From: Bacteroidota bacterium
GTDB taxonomy: Bacteria; Bacteroidota; Bacteroidia; UKL13-3
NCBI GenBank assembly: GCA_025359805.1
Contig: JANYDU010000008.1
Span: 1-44,003, forward strand
Direction: 5' to 3'
DNA: 44,003 nt
In this document: positions 8,623-16,955 of the stretch, one piece after another
Layout of the letters: each line of letters begins with the position of its first letter
Numbering within the stretch: the stretch's first letter is position 1
Translations under genes and position numbers: made by a program
Notes under the pieces: generated by a model
The model's input: the letters and a program-made list of their open reading frames with translations, nothing else
Database searches by the model: none
Told to the model about the DNA's origin: nothing

Positions 8623-8923
8623 CGCATTTCAAGTTATTGCCGATCCAAGTCGTAGGCACATTTTGCAGTTGCTTTCAAAAAAAAGTTTAACGATAAATGC
8701 GTTGGCTGAAAATTTTGACATGAGCAGACCGGCTGTTTCAAAGCACATAAAAATTCTTTACGGTGCAGGATTTATTTCAATCACAGGAATTGGTAGAGAA
8801 AGGCATTGTATACTCAAACAAGATGGCTTCAACGAGTTGCAGGATTTTATCGACTACTTTGATAAGTTTTGGACAACTAAACTAAAAAAATTAGAAACCA
8901 TTTTAAATAATAAATCGAAATGA
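8603..8923 (+). CDS. ArsR-family winged-helix repressor
   Basis: A 106-aa winged-helix regulator. The family pattern is clear: FQVIADPSRRHILQLLS (first helices), SLTINALAENFDMSRPAVSKHIKIL (helix-turn-helix) and ISITGIGRERHCILK (wing). No cysteine metal site is seen, so it resembles the metal-independent SRPBCC-linked branch. The start ATG 8603 gives MTVQRFDAFQ, the usual family beginning; ATG 8591 is in frame upstream. The stop overlaps the next gene by 4 bases. It is probably the ligand of the twin operators at 8124-8167. Confidence 0.88.
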   Translation: MTVQRFDAFQVIADPSRRHILQLLSKKSLTINALAENFDMSRPAVSKHIKILYGAGFISITGIGRERHCILKQDGFNELQDFIDYFDKFWTTKLKKLETILNNKSK

Positions 8924-9360
8924 AAACTCAAGATTTTACAACTACTATTATGGTGCAACAAACACCGAAAGAAATATTCAACGCCATTAATAATGTTAGA
9001 GATTGGTGGCAAGGAGAAATTGATGGAGATACAAAAAAACTCAATGATGAGTTTACTTATCGAATGGAGGAGTTCCATTTTTCAAAACAAAAAATAGTTG
9101 AAGTTATTCCTTATGAAAAAGTGGTGTGGCTTGTTACGGAAAGTAAACTAAATTTTACTAAAGACAAAAGTGAATGGACGGGAACAAAAATAATTTTTGA
9201 AATATCTGAAATAAATAACAAAACACAACTCCGTTTCACTCATAGTGGTTTAGTTCCCAAGTTTGAGTGTTACGAAGATTGTTCAAATGCATGGACCCAA
9301 CTTGTTCAGCAAAGTTTATTGAGTTTAATAACTACAGGCAAAGGCAAGAAGGTTTTTTAA
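8920..9360 (+). CDS. SRPBCC-domain protein (operon gene 3)
   Basis: A 146-aa cytoplasmic START-fold protein that starts with ATGA overlap on the ArsR gene. Features: the N-terminal strand TTIMVQQTPKEIFNAINNV, a conserved WW after it, KVVWLVTES in the core and a C-terminal helix. It is clearly a paralogue of the next gene; the two share KLNDEF/KLNDVF, KVVWLVT, EWT.TK, and GLVP..ECYE motifs, so one arose by tandem duplication. The ligand is unknown. Confidence 0.8.
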   Translation: MKTQDFTTTIMVQQTPKEIFNAINNVRDWWQGEIDGDTKKLNDEFTYRMEEFHFSKQKIVEVIPYEKVVWLVTESKLNFTKDKSEWTGTKIIFEISEINNKTQLRFTHSGLVPKFECYEDCSNAWTQLVQQSLLSLITTGKGKKVF

Positions 9361-9380
9361 ATAACTAAAAAATAAAACAA

Positions 9381-9824
9381 ATGGAAAATCAAAATTACAA
9401 CGCTACCATCATGGTAAACCAACCAGCAAACGAAGTATTCAAAAGTATTAACAGTGTTTCTAAATGGTGGGTGGAAAATTTAGAGGGCGATTCACACAAA
9501 CTGAATGATGTTTTTAAAATTGATTTCACTGGAAACAATTTTGTAACTCATAAAATAATTGAGTTTGTTCCCAACAAAAAAGTAGTTTGGCTTGTTACGG
9601 ATTGCTATCTTGGATGGCTTAAAGACAAAACAGAATGGACAAATACTAAAATGAGTTTTGAAATTTCGACAAAAAACAATTCAACAGAAATCAGTTTTAC
9701 ACACATTGGTTTAGTTCCCGAAGTTGAGTGTTATGAAATGTGCATAAAAGGATGGAATCAATATGTAAAAGGAAGTTTGTTTAAATTAATAACCGAAGGA
9801 AAAGGAGCACCTCAGCAAAAATAG
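9381..9824 (+). CDS. SRPBCC-domain protein (operon gene 4, paralogue)
   Basis: A 147-aa START-fold protein, paralogous to the preceding gene and 20 bases downstream of it. It keeps the same frame motifs (ATIMVNQPANEVFKSINSV, KWW, KVVWLVTDC, GLVPEVECYE) with roughly half of positions identical by eye. It closes the operon; no clear terminator follows before guaA. Confidence 0.8.
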   Translation: MENQNYNATIMVNQPANEVFKSINSVSKWWVENLEGDSHKLNDVFKIDFTGNNFVTHKIIEFVPNKKVVWLVTDCYLGWLKDKTEWTNTKMSFEISTKNNSTEISFTHIGLVPEVECYEMCIKGWNQYVKGSLFKLITEGKGAPQQK

Positions 9825-9956
9825 TTTTCAATTAATTGTTATTGATAATAGATTAGAATTATGCTTTATTGAAAAGGGGCTGTATAGTTTTAATAAGTGC
9901 ATTTTTTTTCAAATAGGTTAATCCATAATTTTTCGGAAATTCGCACCCATAAAATT

Positions 9957-11483
9957 ATGGAAGAAAAAGTTCTCATTATCGATTTTGGTTCACAATATAC
10001 ACAGCTTATTGCTCGCAGATTAAGGGAGTTAAACGTGTATTCAGAAATTCATCCTTGCACAAATATTCCAGTATTGGATGATGATATTAAAGCAGTTATT
10101 TTATCTGGAAGTCCATACTCCGTTAATGATGGCATTTTACCCAATATTGATTTAAGCCAATTTAGAGGAAAATATCCTTTGCTCGGAGTATGCTATGGTG
10201 CGCAATTATTAGCCAATCAAAATGGAGGTAATGTTACTGCATCAAAAATTCGTGAATACGGCAGGGCAAAATTAAAAGCTATTCATGATGATGTATTGTT
10301 CAAAAACATTCCACTCGATTCGCAAGTATGGATGAGCCATGGCGATACCATTCAACAAATCCCTTCCAACTTCAAAATTATTGCAAGCACAGATACTGTA
10401 AATGTTGCCGCATTTAAAATTGATGGTGAACCTACTTATGCCATTCAGTTTCATCCCGAAGTTACCCATAGCACAGATGGAAAAACGTTGCTTCATAATT
10501 TTATAAAAAATATTGCAGGACTTAAACAATCATGGACACCTACACATTTTATTGAAAGCACAGTTGCAGGGTTAAAAGAAAAATTGGGCGATGATTATGT
10601 GTTAATTGGACTTTCAGGTGGTGTAGATTCATCGGTTGCAGCAGTTTTAATGAAAGAAGCCATTGGCGAAAACCTTTTTGGAATTTTTATTGATAATGGT
10701 TTATTGCGCAAAAATGAATTTGAACAAGTGCTTGCTGCCTATAAAAATATGGGACTAAATGTGGTTGGTATTGATGCAAAAAATAAATTTTTAGAAGAGC
10801 TAAAAGGTATTAGCGATCCTGAAACAAAACGTAAAACCATTGGCAGAGTTTTTATTGAGGTGTTTGAAGAAGAAGCCAAAAAATTAAAAGATGTGAAGTG
10901 GTTGGTTCAAGGAACAATATATCCTGATGTGATTGAAAGTGTGAGTGTAAAAGGACCTTCGGCAACAATAAAATCTCATCATAATGTGGGTGGATTGCCA
11001 GAAAAAATGCACCTCAAAATTGTGGAACCTTTGCGCATGCTTTTTAAAGATGAAGTGCGCGCAGTAGGAACAGCTTTGGGCATGGAGAAAATAATTTTAA
11101 ACCGTCATCCATTTCCAGGGCCAGGTTTAGCTATAAGAATTTTGGGTGATATTACTGAAGATAAAACACGCATTTTACAAAATGCAGATGATATTTTTAT
11201 TAGTGAATTAAAAGCACAACATTTATACGATTCGGTTTGGCAAGCAGGTGCTATATTTTTGCCCATTCAATCGGTTGGTGTAATGGGTGATGAAAGAACG
11301 TATGAGCATGTTATTTGCTTAAGAGCGGTTACATCTGTTGATGGAATGACTGCCGATTTTTGTCATTTGCCACATGAGTTTTTAGGACATGTTGCCAATA
11401 GAATTATTAATGAAGTAAAAGGAATTAATAGGGTGGTGTATGATATTTCATCAAAGCCTCCTGCTACAATTGAGTGGGAATAA
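9957..11483 (+). CDS. guaA: GMP synthase (glutamine-hydrolysing)
   Basis: GuaA converts XMP, glutamine and ATP to GMP, the last step of guanine nucleotide synthesis. The 508-aa protein has the N-terminal class I amidotransferase domain with nucleophile Cys in GVCYGAQLL and the His/Glu pair in [10 protein letters not shown], then the PP-loop ATP pyrophosphatase domain ([11 protein letters not shown]) and the dimerisation domain ending in the conserved [11 protein letters not shown]. An in-frame ATG at 9897 would add 20 residues unlike the family, so I place the start at 9957 ([16 protein letters not shown]). Confidence 0.97.
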   Translation: MEEKVLIIDFGSQYTQLIARRLRELNVYSEIHPCTNIPVLDDDIKAVILSGSPYSVNDGILPNIDLSQFRGKYPLLGVCYGAQLLANQNGGNVTASKIREYGRAKLKAIHDDVLFKNIPLDSQVWMSHGDTIQQIPSNFKIIASTDTVNVAAFKIDGEPTYAIQFHPEVTHSTDGKTLLHNFIKNIAGLKQSWTPTHFIESTVAGLKEKLGDDYVLIGLSGGVDSSVAAVLMKEAIGENLFGIFIDNGLLRKNEFEQVLAAYKNMGLNVVGIDAKNKFLEELKGISDPETKRKTIGRVFIEVFEEEAKKLKDVKWLVQGTIYPDVIESVSVKGPSATIKSHHNVGGLPEKMHLKIVEPLRMLFKDEVRAVGTALGMEKIILNRHPFPGPGLAIRILGDITEDKTRILQNADDIFISELKAQHLYDSVWQAGAIFLPIQSVGVMGDERTYEHVICLRAVTSVDGMTADFCHLPHEFLGHVANRIINEVKGINRVVYDISSKPPATIEWE

Positions 11484-11537
11484 ATTTAGAGACAGTAGAG
11501 AATATTGAGTGATAAATTATGAGTTCGAAAAAAATAA

Positions 11538-12686
11538 ATGAGTGATATGGTTGCTGTCAAATACGTAAATAAAAGTTTATTTCTGTTCCTGTTTTTGTGT
11601 TCATCCGCTCATCTTATTGCGCAAAAAAAATCAAACAATATTGCTATGGTAATGCCTTTTTGTAGCAAACAAATATTGGCTAATCCTGATTGTTATGATG
11701 CGCAGCTGGGAAACCTTTGTAGAGAATATTATCAAGGAGCATTAATTGCTTTAGACTCATTTGAACGTGCAAAAGTGGCTGTTACACTAAGTGTGTTTGA
11801 TACTGAAAATGATAGTATGACTTTGCTTCGTATTCTTCAAAAAACACAATTAAAAAGTTCAGAATTAATTATAGGTCCAGTATTGCAAGGTGGAAATAAA
11901 TTGATGAGCGGTTTTGTAAAAGAAACGGGAGTGTATCATATTTCTCCTTTAATGACATTTTCAAAAACACGTTTAGATGATGCATTTTGGATTTCTGCCA
12001 ACCCTGATATTCCAACTTATGCCACGTTTTTGTATAATTATATTGTAACTCAAAATCACGATTCGGCAAATATTATTATTGTTAGTGATAAATCTCCGCT
12101 TGATAAAAATATTACAACAGTACTCAAACAAATTATTCCTAAAAGTAAAACCGTTAGCATCAAATTTGTTGAGTACGAAAGAGGATTTAACATGATTAAA
12201 TATCTTTCGCAATCATTAACCAATCATATTATTTTACCTTCAAGCAATGAAGCAACAGTAAATGGAGTTTTCAAAAATATTAAAGATACCAATGATGGTT
12301 TTACAATGACTACTTATGGTTTTCCGCAATGGCTCGAGTTTAAAAATATGGATTATGAGGTGTGGCAACGAATGAATGTAACAGTGCTTTCGCCTTATTT
12401 TATTGACTATGATAATGAGCAAGTGAAAATCTTTATTGAATCTTATCGTGCACGATTTTATACCGAACCCACCGAAGCTGCTTTTAAAGGATATGATCAA
12501 CTATTGTTGTTTGGAATGGAGTTAGCAACAAATGGAAAAAATTTTATCTCAAAAATGGAGAACAAAACATTTTCTACACTCAATACCCGTTATTATTTTA
12601 AACGACAAGAGGAGGGAGCCAGCTACCAAAATTATTTTTTAAATGTGTTGAAATTGGAAGAGTTGAAATTGAGAAGAGTGAATTAG
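11538..12686 (+). CDS. Periplasmic substrate-binding-fold protein (type 1 PBP-like)
   Basis: A 382-aa exported protein. A signal peptide spans about 1-28 (hydrophobic SLFLFLFLCSS, cleavage near LIAQ). The rest reads as a type 1 periplasmic-binding fold related to branched-chain amino acid receptors: NIAMVMPF, YYQGALIALDSF, SELIIGPVLQGG, HISPLMTFSKT and FIESYRARFYTEPTEAAFKGYDQLLLFG, the last being the typical family C-lobe motif. No permease is adjacent, and in Bacteroidota such proteins often lack transport partners, so transport is not implied. The start is ATG 11538; ATG 11547 is an alternative. Confidence 0.75.
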   Translation: MSDMVAVKYVNKSLFLFLFLCSSAHLIAQKKSNNIAMVMPFCSKQILANPDCYDAQLGNLCREYYQGALIALDSFERAKVAVTLSVFDTENDSMTLLRILQKTQLKSSELIIGPVLQGGNKLMSGFVKETGVYHISPLMTFSKTRLDDAFWISANPDIPTYATFLYNYIVTQNHDSANIIIVSDKSPLDKNITTVLKQIIPKSKTVSIKFVEYERGFNMIKYLSQSLTNHIILPSSNEATVNGVFKNIKDTNDGFTMTTYGFPQWLEFKNMDYEVWQRMNVTVLSPYFIDYDNEQVKIFIESYRARFYTEPTEAAFKGYDQLLLFGMELATNGKNFISKMENKTFSTLNTRYYFKRQEEGASYQNYFLNVLKLEELKLRRVN

Positions 12687-12688
12687 GG

Positions 12689-13174
12689 TTAAAACAAACT
12701 CAATTTCTTACCCAAAAGTTTTTGTTCATGATCCAATAAAAATTGCTTGCGTTTTAGTCCGCCTGCATAGCCTGTTAAACTTCCATCACTACCAATTACT
12801 CTGTGGCAAGGAATTACAATTACCAAAGGGTTTTTACCATTAGCACTGGCAGCTGCACGAATTACTTTTTCATCGCCCAATTGTTTAGCTAATTGCAAAT
12901 AAGAAATTGTTTCGCCAAACGGAATGGTCAATAACTCATTCCATACTCGTTGTTGAAAGGGTGTTCCAATTTTTAGTATGGGAAGATGAAAACTATGAAG
13001 TGTTCCATTAAAATATTCGTCCAACTGTATACAACATTGATGCAGCGCTCCAGATGGTGCCATATCATTTTCAAAAGCATCCTCTGTAAAAATAATGGAA
13101 TCAATTTGCTCATACGTTCCCGTAATTTTTATGTTGCCAATTGGTGATTGATAATATGTAATACGTTCTTTCAA
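12689..13174 (-). CDS. ogt: Methylated-DNA--protein-cysteine methyltransferase
   Basis: A 161-aa single-use DNA repair protein that takes the alkyl group from O6-alkylguanine onto its own cysteine. The active-site motif IPCHRVIGSDGSLTGYAGG is intact with acceptor Cys123; the helix-turn-helix portion TPFQQRVWNELLTIPFGET precedes it. Its start overlaps the stop of the upstream alpha/beta hydrolase by 4 bases, so the two are translationally coupled. It converges on the substrate-binding-protein gene with only 2 bases between stop codons. Confidence 0.95.
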   Translation of the reverse strand: MKERITYYQSPIGNIKITGTYEQIDSIIFTEDAFENDMAPSGALHQCCIQLDEYFNGTLHSFHLPILKIGTPFQQRVWNELLTIPFGETISYLQLAKQLGDEKVIRAAASANGKNPLVIVIPCHRVIGSDGSLTGYAGGLKRKQFLLDHEQKLLGKKLSLF

Positions 13175-13947
13175 TTTGAAAAAAGGAAAATTTTAACGGC
13201 ATCAAAAAATTGCTGAGGTTTATCGGCATGAAGCCAATGTCCGGCATTTTCAATAGTTTGTATGCGTGAGTTTGGAAATAGTTTTTTTATTTCGGCAAAG
13301 TCTTTTTCTTGAATGTATAAAGACAAACTGCCCTTTAAAAATAACACATCACCCAAAAATTGTTTATCAGAAAAGGTTTGTTCCAATACATTTTCATAAT
13401 CTCTATCCAATGTTTCAACATTAAATTTCCAATGGTATTTTCCATCATCACTTCTCTCCAAACCCTTCATAATAAATTGTCGTGTTCCAAAATCTCCAAG
13501 ATAAGGCATCATTGCTTCTTCCACTTCTTTGCGGGTTTGAGTGGTTTCTAAACTTACATGGTGTATGGCATTAAATATATCATCATGACCATGGTTGTAG
13601 GAACGTGGAGCAATATCAACCACAATTAATTTATCTAATAATTCTGGATAAGTTAATGCAAATTGCATAGCAACTTTTCCACCCATGGAATGACCCATCA
13701 TATTTGTTTTTGTAATGCCTTGTTGTTCCATAAAATCCTTTACATCCTCCACCATTAAATCAATAGTATGATGCTCGGTATGTGGAGATTTTCCATGATT
13801 ACGTTGGTCGATAGTATATACTTCAATATCGTTTTTTGCCCATTCGGTTGCAAGCGTATGCCAATTATCTAACGAGCCTAAAAAGCCATGAAGGATAATT
13901 AATTTGGTATTGCTTTGTCCGTATTTTTTATAGTTTAATTGAAGCAT
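13171..13947 (-). CDS. Alpha/beta-fold hydrolase (YbfF-like esterase)
   Basis: A 258-aa cytoplasmic hydrolase. Motifs: oxyanion loop ILHGFLGSLDNW, DQRNHGKSPHT, nucleophile elbow MGHSMGGKVAM (Ser87), VVDIAPRSY, and the catalytic His in ENAGHWLHADKP. This combination fits the YbfF-type esterases acting on short acyl esters; the physiological substrate is unknown. It is the middle gene of a three-gene minus-strand run (DUF2147 protein, hydrolase, ogt). Confidence 0.9.
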   Translation of the reverse strand: MLQLNYKKYGQSNTKLIILHGFLGSLDNWHTLATEWAKNDIEVYTIDQRNHGKSPHTEHHTIDLMVEDVKDFMEQQGITKTNMMGHSMGGKVAMQFALTYPELLDKLIVVDIAPRSYNHGHDDIFNAIHHVSLETTQTRKEVEEAMMPYLGDFGTRQFIMKGLERSDDGKYHWKFNVETLDRDYENVLEQTFSDKQFLGDVLFLKGSLSLYIQEKDFAEIKKLFPNSRIQTIENAGHWLHADKPQQFFDAVKIFLFSN

Positions 13948-13968
13948 TTTTAATCGGTATTAGTTAGT

Positions 13969-14424
13969 CTAGGGGGTCATTTCGCTTCTTGTCCAAACTT
14001 CAGTTTTGCCCATTAATGAAATACCCACATATCCTCTAACTTCTAGGGTATTACTATTGGTAAGTTTCATTTTACAGCTATACGTTTTTCCTGTTTTAGG
14101 GTCATAAATTTCACCATTTATCCATTGCTTTTCTTTTTCATTAAATTCAAATCCTTTTAATAGCAGCATTCCCAAAATATGACGAGACCTTAATTTTTCA
14201 TCTGGATTTTTCTCATCTGTTTTTGGCTTTCCATCTGTTTTATTTGGTATTTTTAGCCAAGCTATTTTTCCATAAAAATAGTTACCACCTTTAAAGATGG
14301 TTATTTTAGCTTCTTTGTTTGCAGTGAGCCAAGTTCCAATAATTTCATCACCAAAAATGGTAGTGTTTGAAAATGCTGTTGCGGTATAAAAAAGAGTGAT
14401 AAGGATCAGTTTTAATCGAAACAT
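13969..14424 (-). CDS. DUF2147 domain exported protein
   Basis: A 151-aa protein with a signal peptide (about 1-20, LILITLFYTATAFS) and a DUF2147 domain: GTWLTANKEAKITIF near the start, GKIYW-like GKIAWLKIPN, LGMLLLKGFEF, INGEIYDPKTGKTYSCKM and the C-terminal LEVRGYVGISLMGKTEVWTR. All these blocks are family hallmarks. DUF2147 proteins are small lipocalin-like envelope proteins of unknown function. It is the first gene of the minus-strand run leading to ogt, 21 bases before the hydrolase. Confidence 0.88.
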   Translation of the reverse strand: MFRLKLILITLFYTATAFSNTTIFGDEIIGTWLTANKEAKITIFKGGNYFYGKIAWLKIPNKTDGKPKTDEKNPDEKLRSRHILGMLLLKGFEFNEKEKQWINGEIYDPKTGKTYSCKMKLTNSNTLEVRGYVGISLMGKTEVWTRSEMTP

Positions 14425-14493
14425 AAAGTAAATAAATTTGTGAGTGAAATATAATCAACAAAACTATAAAACTTTTTATTAGTTATTATTTGT

Positions 14494-14592
14494 ATGATAA
14501 AAGTAAAAGTTGGAGGAGTGCCTGAGCATTTTAATTTGGCTTGGCATTTGGCTATTGAGGATATGGAATAGGATAATTTTGGATAAACCCTT
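14494..14592 (+). pseudogene. 5' remnant of a substrate-binding-protein gene
   Basis: From ATG 14494 the frame reads MIKVKVGGVPEHFNLAWHLA then IEDME, a TAG stop at 14569, then DNFG, a TAA, and TL. The GGVPEHFN.WHLAIE block is the conserved N-terminus of a family of single-gene ABC-type substrate-binding proteins (the intact family continues with something like EF..FGI.L.W). So about 33 codons of the gene remain, with two stops, and the rest is gone. The -33 box of the next gene lies inside the remnant. I recognise the family from memory; no search was run. Confidence 0.65.
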
Positions 14593-14608
14593 GATGTGAT
14601 TAAATTCG
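14578..14608 (+). promoter_or_regulatory. Promoter of the fatty-acid-hydroxylase-family gene
   Basis: TTTG (14578-14581), 19 bases and TAAATTCG (14601-14608) match the Bacteroidota -33/-7 pattern with one change (C for T). It places the transcript start near 14615, downstream of the ATG at 14596, and so decides in favour of ATG 14632 for the next gene. Confidence 0.6.
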
Positions 14609-14631
14609 CAATTGTTACAAGAATAAATGCA

Positions 14632-15219
14632 ATGGTAAAAGTTAAGAAAGAAGGAAGTGGGCAAGTTTTTAAGAATCAAACATTAGAGATATTTACTCGA
14701 ACAAATCCTATGCTTCATATTATCACTTATGGTGGAGCAATTTTATTTTTTCTGTATTTAAATTCAATAGATGTAAAGAACTCCATCTTGTTTTTTTTAT
14801 CAGGAATGTTTGTTTGGACTTTGATGGAATATATCTTACACCGTTATATATTTCATATTAAATATCCCAAATTTCAATATATGATTCATGGCATACATCA
14901 TGAGTTTCCCAGAGATAAGGAACGTTTGTTAATGCCTCCTGTGCCGGGTATCATTTTATTAAGCATTATTTTTTGTTTATATTATTTGGTGCTCCGTAAG
15001 TATACTTTTCCATTTATGGCAGGAGTAGTTTTTGGATATATGCTTTATACCTTTGTGCATTATATTATTCATGCTTGGAAACCTATATCTGGGTTTAAAT
15101 ATTTATGGACACACCATCATAAACATCATAATCCTGCATTAGAAAATACTTCATTTGGAGTATCAAGCCCGTTATGGGATTATATATTTGGTACTATGCC
15201 TCCAAAGTCATCAAAATAA
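14632..15219 (+). CDS. Fatty acid hydroxylase / sterol desaturase superfamily membrane protein
   Basis: A 195-aa integral membrane di-iron enzyme. The histidine clusters of the superfamily are all visible: HRYIFH, HGIHHEFP, HYIIH and HHHKHHNP. About four hydrophobic segments surround them. The size and motifs fit the short fatty-acid 2-hydroxylase-like branch (scs7/FA2H catalytic core without cytochrome b5), which would hydroxylate acyl chains of membrane lipids such as sphingolipids, but the substrate is inferred only. The start at 14632 (MVKVKKEGSG) is preferred because the likely promoter overlaps the earlier ATG 14596. Confidence 0.87.
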   Translation: MVKVKKEGSGQVFKNQTLEIFTRTNPMLHIITYGGAILFFLYLNSIDVKNSILFFLSGMFVWTLMEYILHRYIFHIKYPKFQYMIHGIHHEFPRDKERLLMPPVPGIILLSIIFCLYYLVLRKYTFPFMAGVVFGYMLYTFVHYIIHAWKPISGFKYLWTHHHKHHNPALENTSFGVSSPLWDYIFGTMPPKSSK

Positions 15220-15295
15220 TTAGTGTATATCAAATGTTTTGGCTTAATAACACCATTTCAACGAATTTAAATGAAATCATTTTATACAATGCGTT

Positions 15296-15943
15296 TTAGT
15301 TATTTGGATTCCCACTTTTAATTAAGCATTTAGGAATACTCCATTTGCCTTTGTATAAATTTAAGTCGATGATATGTTCATCACAAGTCAAAAAATTTTT
15401 ATTTAAATCTTTTTTTAGCGTCACCACTTTGCTTTGTTTTACACTATCAATTATGGTTTGAATAAGCAATAAATTTGTTTCCTGTTTTGGATGATGTTGC
15501 TTAAAATATTTTCCAATTTCTAATCCAGTTTTATTATTCATCAAATCCATAACGGTGCTCATAGAGTCTGGTGTTGCACCATCTTCTAAATTTCCGTTTT
15601 TAAATGTTTGGTAATTTCCTTTCTCGTGGGCAATACCAAGCTTTAATGCTTTTTTAGGATTGATGTTTTGTGTAAGTAAAGCCATCCAATAGGTATGTCT
15701 GAAAGCATCTAATTGATCTCCATTTCCGCTGCCTTGTAGTATTGCATTTTTTTTCAACGAATCACAAACAACTAAAACAGACTTGGATAAATAAAATGTT
15801 TTTTTAGCTACAAATACATGGCTAATGCCCCACCATTTTTCGGCACTTGATACACTTTTAAAAGTACGCCACGTTTGTGCTTGAGATTTAATGGTTGTTA
15901 GATAAAAAACAATTAAGATGCTATATTTTAAATGTAGTTTCAT
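15296..15943 (-). CDS. Secreted protein of unknown function (DUF6973-like)
   Basis: A 215-aa protein with a signal peptide (1-22, cleavage near SQAQ). The core carries a distinctive pattern: GDQLDAFRHTYWMALL, then AHEKGNY and MDLMNNKTGLEIG. The combination of FRHTYW, AHE and a later MD.NN..G resembles the DUF6973 type of domain, with conserved His and Asp residues that could bind a metal or act catalytically, but the function is not known. The start codon lies only a few bases after the terminator hairpin of fabI, so its promoter or read-through must cross that hairpin. Confidence 0.6.
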   Translation of the reverse strand: MKLHLKYSILIVFYLTTIKSQAQTWRTFKSVSSAEKWWGISHVFVAKKTFYLSKSVLVVCDSLKKNAILQGSGNGDQLDAFRHTYWMALLTQNINPKKALKLGIAHEKGNYQTFKNGNLEDGATPDSMSTVMDLMNNKTGLEIGKYFKQHHPKQETNLLLIQTIIDSVKQSKVVTLKKDLNKNFLTCDEHIIDLNLYKGKWSIPKCLIKSGNPNN

Positions 15944-15945
15944 GA

Positions 15946-15978
15946 ATAAAAAATAGCCTACCTTAAAGTAAGCTATTT
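15946..15978 (-). terminator. Terminator hairpin downstream of fabI
   Basis: The inverted repeat AAATAGC...GCTATTT (outer arms 15951-15957 and 15972-15978, extended inward by TAC/GTA after one mismatch) is followed on the minus strand by a run of T. It lies about 30 bases after the fabI stop and directly before the ATG of the next minus-strand gene. Confidence 0.65.
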
Positions 15979-16006
15979 ATGTTTTTATTTTTTTAGTATA
16001 GATAGA

Positions 16007-16834
16007 TTATTCACCTTGTTTTTTCTCCAATAATTTAAATACATCGGCACTAAAACCTGTAAATGAAAACCCTCCATCGTGGAAAAGATTTTGCATCGTA
16101 ACCATTTTTGTATAATCACTAAACATAGAAATACAATAATCGGCACACTGCTCAGCACTCGCATTTCCAAGAGGTGATAGGGCATTTGCATAATCATAAA
16201 AATCACCAAAACCTTTTACGCCACTTCCGGCTGTTGTCATTGTTGGCGATTGTGAAATGGTATTTATTCTAACTTTATTTTTTTTGCCGTAATGATAACC
16301 AAAGCTGCGTGTAATAGATTCCAATAATGATTTTGCATCAGCCATTTCACTATAATCAGGAAATACTCTTTGCGAAGCAATGTAAGTTAGCGCAAGCACC
16401 GAGCCCCAATCATTTACCGCATCCATTTTATAGCAAGTTTGCAATAAACGATGAAACGACATCGAAGAAATATCAAAAGTTTCGTGCATCCATTTATAAT
16501 CCAAATCAGTATAGGTTCTACCTTTTCTAATATTTAAACTCATTCCAACTGAGTGTAAAATAAAATCCACTTTGCCTCCCAAAATCTCCATCGATTTTTG
16601 AATCAAATTTTGCATATCTTCATCTTTGCTTACATCACAAGCAATAATTTGTGCGTTGTTACACTCTGCTGCCAGCTTGTTTATTTCACCCATGCGCATA
16701 GCAATTGGTGCATTGGTTAATACAAATGTTGCACCTTCGGCATGTGCTTTTTGTGCTACTTGCCATGCTATTGATTTATCGTTTAGCGCTCCGAAAATGA
16801 TTCCTTTTTTACCTTTTAAAATTCCGTTTGCCAT
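16007..16834 (-). CDS. fabI: Enoyl-[acyl-carrier-protein] reductase (FabI)
   Basis: FabI reduces trans-2-enoyl-ACP with NAD(P)H in the last step of each fatty acid elongation cycle. The 275-aa short-chain dehydrogenase fold shows the cofactor loop FGALNDKSIAWQ, ILHSVGMSL, and the FabI-type catalytic pair Tyr161 and Lys168 (Y-x6-K), with the second Tyr at 151. The loop ISQSPTMTTAGSGVKG is the variant seen in Bacteroidota. It is transcribed divergently from the M1 peptidase gene. Its leader holds four tandem AACAACT heptamers directly before the ATG. Confidence 0.95.
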   Translation of the reverse strand: MANGILKGKKGIIFGALNDKSIAWQVAQKAHAEGATFVLTNAPIAMRMGEINKLAAECNNAQIIACDVSKDEDMQNLIQKSMEILGGKVDFILHSVGMSLNIRKGRTYTDLDYKWMHETFDISSMSFHRLLQTCYKMDAVNDWGSVLALTYIASQRVFPDYSEMADAKSLLESITRSFGYHYGKKNKVRINTISQSPTMTTAGSGVKGFGDFYDYANALSPLGNASAEQCADYCISMFSDYTKMVTMQNLFHDGGFSFTGFSADVFKLLEKKQGE

Positions 16835-16840
16835 TTGCTT

Positions 16841-16868
16841 AGTTGTTAGTTGTTAGTTGTTAGTTGTT
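16841..16868. repeat. Four tandem heptamers (AGTTGTT) in the fabI leader
   Basis: Four exact copies of AGTTGTT in a row (AACAACT on the fabI strand) sit between the fabI promoter and its ATG, ending 6 bases before the start codon. Slippage would change the leader length in steps of 7. Confidence 0.9.
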
Positions 16869-16886
16869 ATGAAATTTTTCAAGTCG

Positions 16887-16917
16887 CAAAACTATTCAAG
16901 TTCTGCAACTAATCAAC
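16887..16917 (-). promoter_or_regulatory. fabI: fabI promoter
   Basis: On the minus strand GTTG (16914-16917) is followed by 19 bases and TAGTTTTG (16887-16894), an exact -7 consensus and a -33 box with one change. The transcript would start near 16880 and carry the tandem heptamer leader. Confidence 0.65.
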
Positions 16918-16955
16918 TCTGTTAAGTTTTGTATACAAGTTTATGTTTTTGCCTT

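Noticed and set aside
9897..9956. In-frame 5' extension of guaA
   Set aside because: The 20 extra residues do not resemble GuaA N-termini, and the conserved start is ATG 9957.
14596..14631. Earlier ATG of the fatty-acid-hydroxylase-family gene
   Set aside because: A -7 box lies at 14601-14608, so this ATG would be ahead of the transcript start.
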